This document shows, piece by piece, positions 41,810 to 48,311 of a stretch of DNA of 64,000 nucleotides. Position numbers and translations under genes: made by a program. How positions within the stretch are numbered: position 1 is the stretch's first letter; each line of letters opens with the position of its first letter. Under the pieces are notes generated by a model. It saw nothing but the letters and a program-made list of their open reading frames with translations, was not told where the DNA came from and made no database searches. This DNA comes from Lachnospiraceae bacterium MC2017 (GTDB lineage: Bacteria > Bacillota > Clostridia > Lachnospirales > Lachnospiraceae), in contig JNJK01000014.1 of the NCBI GenBank assembly GCA_000701625.1, forward strand, positions 1 through 64,000, in the 5' to 3' direction.

Positions 41810-42355
41810 ATGAAAGAAATCAGAGAAGCAACAGCGGAAGAGATCGAAGAAGTTATGGATATACTTCCATACGCATTTGAAGAATGTGTAGATCAAATCG
41901 AAACTGTCGAACATGACAGGAATCGGTTTGAAGAATTTAAGAAGAATAACCGGATTGAAGAATCTGAGTACCTTTTTAAGGGTGCTTATAATCTGGAAGA
42001 GATTATCACATCAGGAGGACTTGATGTTGAGAAATCTCATAACGGTGGAACATATACCACCGGAAAAGGAATCTACCTTGCGGATGATCCTATGCTGGCA
42101 CTTTCCTACGCTGACAAGAAATTCATAATCGTTGAAACGGCTGTGAATTGGAAAGAAATAGTGAAGGAAGGCAAAACCAATAATCCTCATGATGTTGAAG
42201 AACTTCGTAAAGAAGGATTCAGCGGACTATTAATGCAGGACTATGGGGAAGACCAGCATGAAAATGAGCGCATCGTTTTTGAGAATGATGCAATGCTTAT
42301 AAGATATATTGTCAAAATGAAGAATATGCCTCCGATATATGAGAGGCCAAAATAG
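41810..42355 (+). CDS. PARP/ART-fold ADP-ribosyltransferase-like protein, 181 aa
   Basis: ATG 41810. Residues about 50-80 read YLFKGAYNLEEIITSGGLDV (position of the HGT-type NAD site), then GTYTTGKGIYLADDPMLALSYA (the G-x-Y-L-A-D...A..YA pattern of PARP-like ART folds), and near the end NERIVFENDAMLIRYIVKM (position of the catalytic Glu strand). The usual His of HGT is replaced (FKG), so activity is uncertain. An upstream hairpin and missing ribosome site suggest tight translational control, fitting a toxic enzyme. Fold call is moderate. Confidence 0.55.
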   Translation: MKEIREATAEEIEEVMDILPYAFEECVDQIETVEHDRNRFEEFKKNNRIEESEYLFKGAYNLEEIITSGGLDVEKSHNGGTYTTGKGIYLADDPMLALSYADKKFIIVETAVNWKEIVKEGKTNNPHDVEELRKEGFSGLLMQDYGEDQHENERIVFENDAMLIRYIVKMKNMPPIYERPK

Positions 42356-42369
42356 AAAGGAATAAAGAA

Positions 42370-42741
42370 ATGGGAATAGAAGCTAATTTAATAATCTCTA
42401 CGTTCTCCGTAATACTTGCATTTGGTGGGTATTTTGGAGTAGTAATGGCTGACGAGTTTGTAGCAATGTCAGCATTTATGTACATCGTAGCTTGTCTTAA
42501 TGACTCGCTAAGTAAGATTACCGGGTATAAAAAAGAAGAAGGAACCTTTGTCCTTCTGTTCAACCTGATCGGACTGATCGGGTCAATGATAGCTGTTATA
42601 CTTATCTTTAGCTATTATTTTAGCAAAAACGATGCCACTGTTGAATGGATAAAATGTTTTTTACTAGTTTATCCAACAAAGAACTCCATGTTGTTTATCC
42701 GTAATATCGGGAAAGCAGTAATGAAAAAACAGAAAGGGTAA
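42370..42741 (+). CDS. Membrane protein, 123 aa
   Basis: ATG 42370 follows AGAAAGGAATAAAGAA. Three hydrophobic segments (IISTFSVILAFGGYFGVVMA; FVAMSAFMYIVACLN; FNLIGLIGSMIAVILIFSYYF) and a basic tail (KAVMKKQKG). It closely follows the ART-like gene and is followed at four bases by a tiny membrane peptide (42745). Function unknown. Confidence 0.65.
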   Translation: MGIEANLIISTFSVILAFGGYFGVVMADEFVAMSAFMYIVACLNDSLSKITGYKKEEGTFVLLFNLIGLIGSMIAVILIFSYYFSKNDATVEWIKCFLLVYPTKNSMLFIRNIGKAVMKKQKG

Positions 42742-42744
42742 GAA

Positions 42745-42861
42745 ATGAATTACATAACACTACTTATTTGTGCTGGCCTGATTGGGTCAATATTCGGAGT
42801 GGTGAGCTTAATCGAAACAGAGATTGTAAGATCTTTGAAGAGAAAAAATGACAAGAAATGA
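42745..42861 (+). CDS. Tiny single-pass membrane peptide, 38 aa
   Basis: ATG 42745 follows AAAGGGTAAGAA. One helix, LLICAGLIGSIFGVVSLIE, then VRSLKRKNDKK. It shares LLI-AG-IG-FG--SL and -IVR- with the peptides at 43883 and 47024. The three form a small family near the PD-(D/E)XK nuclease genes. A terminator (42863-42898) follows directly. Confidence 0.6.
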   Translation: MNYITLLICAGLIGSIFGVVSLIETEIVRSLKRKNDKK

Positions 42862-42862
42862 T

Positions 42863-42898
42863 AAAAGTCTCGGTTCCAATCGGTTCCGGGGCTTTTTT
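42863..42898 (+). terminator. Intrinsic terminator
   Basis: AAAAGTCTCGG pairs with CCGGGGCTTTT, followed by T. Confidence 0.75.
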
Positions 42899-42966
42899 AC
42901 AAGATTTTTTGGTATAGGACAGATGAAAATGGTAATATGTAAATATAAGAAATAGGAAGAAGATTA

Positions 42967-43854
42967 ATGGGAGAATACGAGAAAACGCAATGGCATCCAC
43001 CGTTTTGCGCGGCAGTAAAGCTAGAGCTACGGGCGAACAAGAAAGATCTGAACTTCAATACAGAACACACGCTTAACACGAAATCGATACAGATAGATCT
43101 GCTTGTCATAAAGAAGACGCGAGATGTAAAAATCGAGAATGAAATAGGTAGGATATTCGAAGGACATAACATCTTTGAGTATAAATCGCCTAAAGATGCT
43201 CTAGGAATAGACGAATATTTCAAAACACTGGCGTATGCGTGTCTCTACAAAGCGAACTGTCCAAAAACAGATAGTATAAAGGCAGAAGATGTGACTATAT
43301 CGCTTGTCAGGGAGGGAATACCTCGGGAACTTATTAAGTGGTTCATAGAGAATGGATGTGAAGTTATCGAGAAATTTCCGGGAATACACTATATAATAGG
43401 AAGAAAGATCATCTTTCCTACGCAGATAATAGTATCGTCTAAGCTGAATGAGGCTGAACATCAGTGGTTAAAGGCGTTAACCAAGAAGATGAGCATGGAA
43501 ACAGGCGAAAGACTTATTCTTTCAGCAAGAGATTTGTCCGAAAAAGAAGATAAGGATAATGCTGATTCTGTGTTACAGTTGGCGCTTTCAGAGAATAAGA
43601 ACATTTTTAAGGCATTAAGGGAGGACTCAGTTATGTGTGAGGCTCTAAAAACTTTAATGAAACCGGAATTAGATGCAGCAACAACTTTGGCAAAAAATGA
43701 AGGTAGATCAGAAGGCCGAGCCGAGGGTGTTACAGAGTTATCGACAGTAGTAAAACGCCTAAAGAAAGGTACGTCGGAAAAGGCTCTCGTCGATGAAGGT
43801 TTTTCAGAGGCTATTATAAAATCAGCGAGGGAATTATTGGATGAACTTAGTTGA
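42967..43854 (+). CDS. PD-(D/E)XK nuclease-fold protein (Rpn-like), intact copy
   Basis: ATG 42967 follows ATAGGAAGAAG. The N-terminal core contains SIQIDLLVIKKTRD, then GHNIFEYKSPKDALGIDEYF, the ID...EYKSP pattern of the PD-(D/E)XK family frequent in Lachnospiraceae. The C-terminus has a short EGRSEGRAEG repeat and the conserved ending FSEAIIKSARELLDEL. It is followed 28 bases later by the peptide gene 43883. A truncated second copy lies at 46429. Probable DNA nuclease; biological role unknown. Confidence 0.8.
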   Translation: MGEYEKTQWHPPFCAAVKLELRANKKDLNFNTEHTLNTKSIQIDLLVIKKTRDVKIENEIGRIFEGHNIFEYKSPKDALGIDEYFKTLAYACLYKANCPKTDSIKAEDVTISLVREGIPRELIKWFIENGCEVIEKFPGIHYIIGRKIIFPTQIIVSSKLNEAEHQWLKALTKKMSMETGERLILSARDLSEKEDKDNADSVLQLALSENKNIFKALREDSVMCEALKTLMKPELDAATTLAKNEGRSEGRAEGVTELSTVVKRLKKGTSEKALVDEGFSEAIIKSARELLDELS

Positions 43855-43882
43855 TATATTTTCACAGTATGAGGGATGAACT

Positions 43883-44014
43883 ATGGATTATTCTAAGCTG
43901 TTGATACTAGCTGGTGTAATAGGTGCAGTATTTGGAATTATGAGTCTTTTTGAGAATGATATTGTTAGACTTATAAGAAAGATACTTAAGAAAGAAAAAA
44001 CTGAAAATAAGTAA
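43883..44014 (+). CDS. Tiny membrane peptide coupled to the nuclease gene, 43 aa
   Basis: ATG 43883 follows TGAGGGATGAACT. One helix (LLILAGVIGAVFGIMSLFEN) plus a basic tail (VRLIRKILKKEKTENK). It lies 28 bases downstream of the nuclease in both copies (43883 and 47024; one residue difference, S to T). A terminator follows. The layout resembles holin-like toxins, but here the peptide shares a transcript with a nuclease and no antisense promoter is obvious. Confidence 0.65.
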   Translation: MDYSKLLILAGVIGAVFGIMSLFENDIVRLIRKILKKEKTENK

Positions 44015-44015
44015 A

Positions 44016-44068
44016 AAATAAGCTGTAAACGTCTACCATGTGAACCGTTTACAGCTTATTTTTATACC
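44016..44068 (+). terminator. Terminator with AAGCTGTAAACG stem
   Basis: AATAAGCTGTAAACG pairs with CGTTTACAGCTTATT. The same terminator follows the second copy (47157-47205). Confidence 0.8.
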
Positions 44069-44099
44069 TTATACCTTGTGCTAGAAGTCTGTACGCATA

Positions 44100-44262
44100 A
44101 CCATTATGCATTATAATTATTAATAAAAATTTGTATAACAGGCAATCGTTGGGGACACAATGTTATATTGTGCGTCTGCCCGTGACAGACATTGCCTATG
44201 CTTATTATAGCTTGTTGAAGAAAGAAATAAAACATAAAAATTAGGCTGTGTCACAACAGCCT
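44100..44262. other. Structured intergenic region, no gene seen
   Basis: GGCAAT (about 44142) pairs with ATTGCC (about 44194), enclosing ACACAAT/ATTGTGC. At 44243-44262 AGGCTGT pairs with ACAGCCT, followed by T-rich sequence on the minus strand (terminator of the gene at 44270). It may hold a small RNA or a remnant of a toxin locus; no promoter is clear. Confidence 0.4.
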
Positions 44263-44269
44263 GTCAGTA

Positions 44270-44812
44270 TTATTTATTTTCGCCTATAAGCTCATCTTTG
44301 TTTGTTACGGGTTTGGCTACTATGGTGACAATATCCTCATCATCACATTCATCACTTTCCCAAACCATCACGATTTTTTTCTTTTCATTTTCACATTCTA
44401 GTGAATACACCTTGAATTTTTTCTTTTTATTTACACAATCTAGCAAACACGCATTGAGTAATGTCTTGTATGGTATTCCTGTCTCAGAAGCCTGTTCTTT
44501 GAAATAATCTTTAACCTTATATGGAGTCGTTATAGTGACCAGCGTTTTACGCTCTCTTACAGATTGATTTTTTCTTGGATTCAGCTTATCAATATCATAT
44601 GCCTCTAAAATCCTAAATTTTTTCTTTTCCTTTACAAAATCTACCAAATAAAAACAGATCAAATTCTTGTATGATAGTCCTGTCTCAGAAGCCTGTTCTT
44701 TGAAATAATCTATAACTGCAGGCTCAATATTTATAGGGACCAGCGTTTCACGCAAAATTGCATATGGATAAGGTACTGGACTCATCATAGCAATATCATA
44801 TTCATCTAACAT
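44270..44812 (-). CDS. Tandem ribbon-helix-helix DNA-binding protein, 180 aa
   Basis: Start ATG 44812 with AAAGGAGAG upstream; the frame extends to 44845, into the right end of the neighbouring element. Two copies of a BrnA/CopG-like unit lie in one chain: LVPINIEPAVIDYFKEQASE (about residues 24-43) and LVTITTPYKVKDYFKEQASE (about 91-110). Each is followed by TG(L/I)(S/P)YK and a helix ending in a KKKKF segment. Ribbon-helix-helix proteins usually dimerise; here the pair is fused, like a single-chain dimer. Acidic C-terminal tail. Likely a transcription regulator or antitoxin without a visible toxin. Confidence 0.65.
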   Translation of the reverse strand: MLDEYDIAMMSPVPYPYAILRETLVPINIEPAVIDYFKEQASETGLSYKNLICFYLVDFVKEKKKFRILEAYDIDKLNPRKNQSVRERKTLVTITTPYKVKDYFKEQASETGIPYKTLLNACLLDCVNKKKKFKVYSLECENEKKKIVMVWESDECDDEDIVTIVAKPVTNKDELIGENK

Positions 44813-44859
44813 ATCTTTCGCTCTCCTTTTTTGTTGCTTGCTCACGCTAACTGTGAACC

Positions 44860-44969
44860 TCTCCGACCTACGGCAAAGCCTTAGAGGTCGGAGCTTCTAA
44901 AGAGGGGCGGGGAAATCCGCCCTTTTTTCTTATTTAAGAAGTTTGGTATTTAAGTCTCCACCTGAAAAT
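44860..44969 (-). ncRNA. Putative omega RNA at the 3' end of tnpB
   Basis: On the tnpB strand, bases after the stop form GGGCGG/CCCGCCC and the end hairpin CTCCGACCTCT.../...AGGTCGGAG. Position and folding fit the guide scaffold of TnpB elements; not otherwise supported. Confidence 0.45.
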
Positions 44970-46331
44970 TCAGGCAACCCTTATTCTTATAGGCGTGTCC
45001 ACATCGCCTCTACCGTATAGGATACTAAGATCCACAACGCTACTTTTACGCATGATATTTAATGCTCCATTAACATCGGCATTAAAACAAAAGCCACTGG
45101 CAGTTTTATACATTCCACGATGTATTCTTTTACCACTGAACTGATACTCTTTTGGATTGTCGTTATTATATACAGGAATATAATCTTTATCCCAAAATGA
45201 TGCCTTTGACGTATAGCTTTCTTCCTGTTCAACATAAGTAATACCATTAAGTTCACAAAGGTATGACAATTTATCTCTTAACAGCCCATAAGGGATATTA
45301 ACGAAATTCTGATTTCTCTGTTTACCCATATGTGAACTTCTCTGAAATGTAACATTATATCCAGCTACAAGAGTTCCAATATCATTAGTAATACAGTAAT
45401 CTATAACCTTACGTGCAACCTTACTCATATAATCATTTATCTTATTATTACGATCACGAGCTATGGCTTTCTGGCGGTTCGTAGTTTTTCTACAAAAATG
45501 CTGCTTATCTTTAATAGACTGCAAACGAGCATTTTCTTTATTGAACCACTGGTTTATGGATTTAAGTCTTTTTCCATCAATTATAAATGACTTTCCGGTA
45601 TTTGATACTGCAGTTACGAGATTATTTATACCAAGATCGAGCGCCAGTGCATTGTTTTTGTTAAGATTTCTTTGAATACATTCAGCTTCATAAGTGTACT
45701 GAATTTCAAAGAACCTGGCATGAGCTTTTGGTATGATACGTATCTCTTTAACTTTTTTATCAAGTAAAATTGGCGGAATCTTAATTTCAACAGGCTTATG
45801 AGTTTTCTTAAAGCTGTTTGAAAATGGAAGTATCAGCTTATTTCCATTAAGTCTTACAAATCCAATAACAAGTGTAGTATATCCGTCTTTTGGAAGATAA
45901 TTTGGAAGTTTACAGTCCTTAAAAGCATACTTACCCTGTTTGGCAAGTTTAAGTAGTCCAAAAAATGACTTAAAACTACCATCTACTTCTTTGAGGATCT
46001 GCTGTGCCATATTTGAATTTAATGTCTTGTAATTATGGCTATTCTTTAAGAGAGCATAATTCTTTTCGTATTTCAAGAATTTACTCTCAGTAAAGTAATA
46101 CTGTCTTACATTATAAATAGCTTCATTAGCCAGATTTTTAGCAGCATGGCACAATTCTTTTATAGAACGATAATCTTCTTTGGACAGATGTTTTACCTGT
46201 TGTTTTACAGTAAGATACACATAACTATTTCCTTTCATAAGACTCGGATTGCTCCTGTATGTATATTGTATCATATATTTTACCGAAAGTATAGTATTAT
46301 AGTAAAATACAGATACATTAAAAAAGACCAA
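44970..46331 (-). CDS. tnpB: TnpB RNA-guided nuclease (about 450 aa), variant RuvC
   Basis: The frame runs to 46331; an internal ATG at 46238 (MKGNSYVYLTVKQQVKHLSK) fits the family start better, with the upstream part covering the left end. RuvC-I Asp is in ALALDLGINN and RuvC-III in FNADVNGALNIMRK. At the RuvC-II site the family Glu is missing (GTLVAGYN), and a Glu appears later in EQEESYTSKASF. There are no CxxC zinc pairs. It is only distantly related to the TnpB at 13710 but shares the same rearrangement. Confidence 0.8.
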   Translation of the reverse strand: MVFFNVSVFYYNTILSVKYMIQYTYRSNPSLMKGNSYVYLTVKQQVKHLSKEDYRSIKELCHAAKNLANEAIYNVRQYYFTESKFLKYEKNYALLKNSHNYKTLNSNMAQQILKEVDGSFKSFFGLLKLAKQGKYAFKDCKLPNYLPKDGYTTLVIGFVRLNGNKLILPFSNSFKKTHKPVEIKIPPILLDKKVKEIRIIPKAHARFFEIQYTYEAECIQRNLNKNNALALDLGINNLVTAVSNTGKSFIIDGKRLKSINQWFNKENARLQSIKDKQHFCRKTTNRQKAIARDRNNKINDYMSKVARKVIDYCITNDIGTLVAGYNVTFQRSSHMGKQRNQNFVNIPYGLLRDKLSYLCELNGITYVEQEESYTSKASFWDKDYIPVYNNDNPKEYQFSGKRIHRGMYKTASGFCFNADVNGALNIMRKSSVVDLSILYGRGDVDTPIRIRVA

Positions 46332-46428
46332 TAGCTATGCTATCAGTCTCTTATATTTTTCTTAAGTAAACGCATTCATCCCCTACCTACGCTACGCTTA
46401 GAGGTAGGGGGTTTCTGCAAAAAACTTG

Positions 46429-46995
46429 ATAAAGGCAGAAGATGTGACTATATCGCTTGTCAGGGAGGGAATACCTCGGGAACTTATTAAATGGTTCATA
46501 GAGAATGGATGTGAAGTTATCGAGAAATTTCCGGGAATACACTATATAATAGGTAAAAAGATCATCTTCCCCACGCAGATAATAGTTTCGTCCAAGCTGA
46601 ACGAGGCTGAGCATCAGTGGTTAAAGGCATTAACCAAGAAGATGAGTATGGAAACCGGAGAAAAACTTATTATCTCAGCAAGCGGATTATCCGAAAAAGA
46701 TGATAAGGAAAATGCGGATTCTGTATTGCAATTGGCTCTTTCAGAGAATGAGGGCGTTTTTAAGGCATTAAGGGAGGACTCAATTATGTGCGAGGCTCTA
46801 AAAACTTTAATGAAACCTGAATTGGATGCGGCAGTTGAAGCGGCATCAATAGTGGCAAAAAATGAAGCCGTTACAGAGTTATCAACTGTAGTAAAACGTT
46901 TAAAGAGTGGTTTTTCGGAGAAGGAACTCGTCGATGAAGGTTTTTCAGAGACTATTATAAAATCAGCGAGGGAATTATTGGATGAACTTAGTTGA
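46429..46995 (+). pseudogene. Truncated second copy of the PD-(D/E)XK nuclease gene
   Basis: From 46429 the sequence matches 43276 onward at about 90%. The first 103 codons, including the catalytic core (EYKSP), are missing, replaced by the TnpB element's left end. The remaining frame is open (IKAEDVTISLVREGIPRELI to ARELLDEL). The EGR repeat of the intact copy is absent here (SIVAKNEAVTELS). The protein should be inactive as a nuclease. Confidence 0.8.
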
Positions 46996-47023
46996 TATAT
47001 TTTGAAAGTATGAGGGATGAACT

Positions 47024-47155
47024 ATGGATTATACTAAGCTGTTAATCCTAGCAGGTGTAATAGGTGCGGTATTTGGAATTATGAGTCTTTTTGAGAATGA
47101 TATTGTTAGACTTATAAGAAAGATACTTAAGAAAGAAAAAACTGAAAATAAGTAA
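47024..47155 (+). CDS. Tiny membrane peptide, second copy, 43 aa
   Basis: ATG 47024 follows TGAGGGATGAACT. Same peptide as 43883 except Thr for Ser at position 4. It is preserved intact although the nuclease upstream has lost its catalytic core, suggesting it is useful or harmless on its own. Terminator at 47157-47205. Confidence 0.65.
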   Translation: MDYTKLLILAGVIGAVFGIMSLFENDIVRLIRKILKKEKTENK

Positions 47156-47156
47156 A

Positions 47157-47205
47157 AATAAGCTGTAAACGGATTACATGTGAACCGGTTACAGCTTATT
47201 TTTTT
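47157..47205 (+). terminator. Terminator after the second peptide copy
   Basis: AATAAGCTGTAAACG pairs with CGGTTACAGCTTATT, followed by T7. Confidence 0.75.
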
Positions 47206-47310
47206 ACGAAAATGAAGCAGTAAGCTCTGAGCACTAAGCAAAAAGCAGAGGTACGGAAGAAAGAAAATACTCCTGATGTCGCACGCATGAAGCATTATGT
47301 GTCATAAAAG

Positions 47311-47350
47311 TTGACAGACGCGACAACTGACTTTATAATAATGTTGTCGC
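47311..47350 (+). promoter_or_regulatory. Consensus promoter with inverted-repeat operator
   Basis: TTGACA (47311-47316), 17 bases, TATAAT (47334-47339), a perfect consensus. GCGACAAC (47320-47327) and GTTGTCGC (47343-47350) form a perfect 8-bp inverted repeat flanking the -10. A repressor bound here would shut the operon; the XRE protein encoded first (47397) is the natural candidate. Confidence 0.8.
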
Positions 47351-47396
47351 ATGAATGTGTCACGATGCTGCATATCGAGCATAAAGGAGACCAACT

Positions 47397-48299
47397 ATGA
47401 AAAGCCAAGATCTAACAACCTTAAATAACCTTATTGGAAACAAGCTGTCAGAGCAGCAAAAAGAAGAGTTTAAAAAAGCTCTAATTGAAGCGATGAACGG
47501 AAGAACTCAGATACAGTTTGCAGCAGACTCAGGAATCTCAAGATCGCAGATTTCAAGACTTCTCAATGGAGACTATACTACACCGCCATCCAATGAGACC
47601 CTTGAAAAAATAGCGGATCACGCTGCTGGACGGGTGAACATGGCAAAATTAAAAGGAGCTCTGGGACTTACTATCCTTGATAAGGATTCGGAGGATAACT
47701 TTGAAGAATTATCCTATAGCAGAAGAAATGCAGTGCAAGCAGAAGAACTAAGGAGAGGGCTTACAGAACTTACAAATAAGCCAATTAAGCATGGAACTGT
47801 TGAAGAAATCCTTGAAACGCTGATAATGCTGTACTCAAGAGACACGACAAAATATCAGGTTGATGAGATATTCTCACTAAACGATGAGGATGAAAAAAAG
47901 CATAAAGGAGCAGAAGAAGCCTGCAATGTACTCCTTAGATGGGAGAACAGGGAAAGCTATGTAGACTATGGATGCACCATATTTTACTGCAAGACGCAAA
48001 AGGGTGGAATTATCGTAAATGATCTCGCCTTTGATTTAAAAACTCTCTATGAATGCAAGAACCGAGTAGCTATTGAGATAAAAGACGGACTTGTTACCGG
48101 AGAAGAAGAAATAAACCCGGATGACAATTCGTTAAGCTATATAACTGTTGTAAAGAATGACCCAAATGCCTTTGTAAAGCAGGAGAATAAGGATAAGGAT
48201 AACGCAAAGATACTATCAAGCCTGTATGCAGTTGCAGGCGACGAGGAAAGAAAAGTTCTTGATATTCTCTGTGAGAGGATAAGAGAGTTTGAGAGTTAA
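47397..48299 (+). CDS. XRE-family HTH regulator, 300 aa
   Basis: ATG 47397 follows AAAGGAGACC. The HTH at about residues 37-70 reads QIQFAADSGISRSQISRLLN, then TLEKIADHAAG. The remaining 230 residues are a separate alpha/beta region with RWENRESYVDYGCTIFYCKT and KNRVAIEIKDGL, perhaps a sensor or PDDEXK-like fold (unproven). It is the first gene of a two-gene operon with the helicase at 48312, behind a perfect promoter with an operator. It should repress its own operon until a signal arrives (inference). Confidence 0.75.
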   Translation: MKSQDLTTLNNLIGNKLSEQQKEEFKKALIEAMNGRTQIQFAADSGISRSQISRLLNGDYTTPPSNETLEKIADHAAGRVNMAKLKGALGLTILDKDSEDNFEELSYSRRNAVQAEELRRGLTELTNKPIKHGTVEEILETLIMLYSRDTTKYQVDEIFSLNDEDEKKHKGAEEACNVLLRWENRESYVDYGCTIFYCKTQKGGIIVNDLAFDLKTLYECKNRVAIEIKDGLVTGEEEINPDDNSLSYITVVKNDPNAFVKQENKDKDNAKILSSLYAVAGDEERKVLDILCERIREFES

Positions 48300-48311
48300 G
48301 AGGTAAAGAGA

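Larger units (their letters stand above)
44855..46420 (-). mobile_element. TnpB-only IS200/IS605-type element
   Basis: A single tnpB gene (44970-46331) is bounded by CTCCGACCTA...TAGAGGTCGGAG (44861-44893) and CCCCTACCT...AGGTAGGGG (46380-46410), hairpin ends of this family. No tnpA is present, so it would move with help from elsewhere. Its left end truncates the nuclease copy starting at 46429. Confidence 0.75.
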
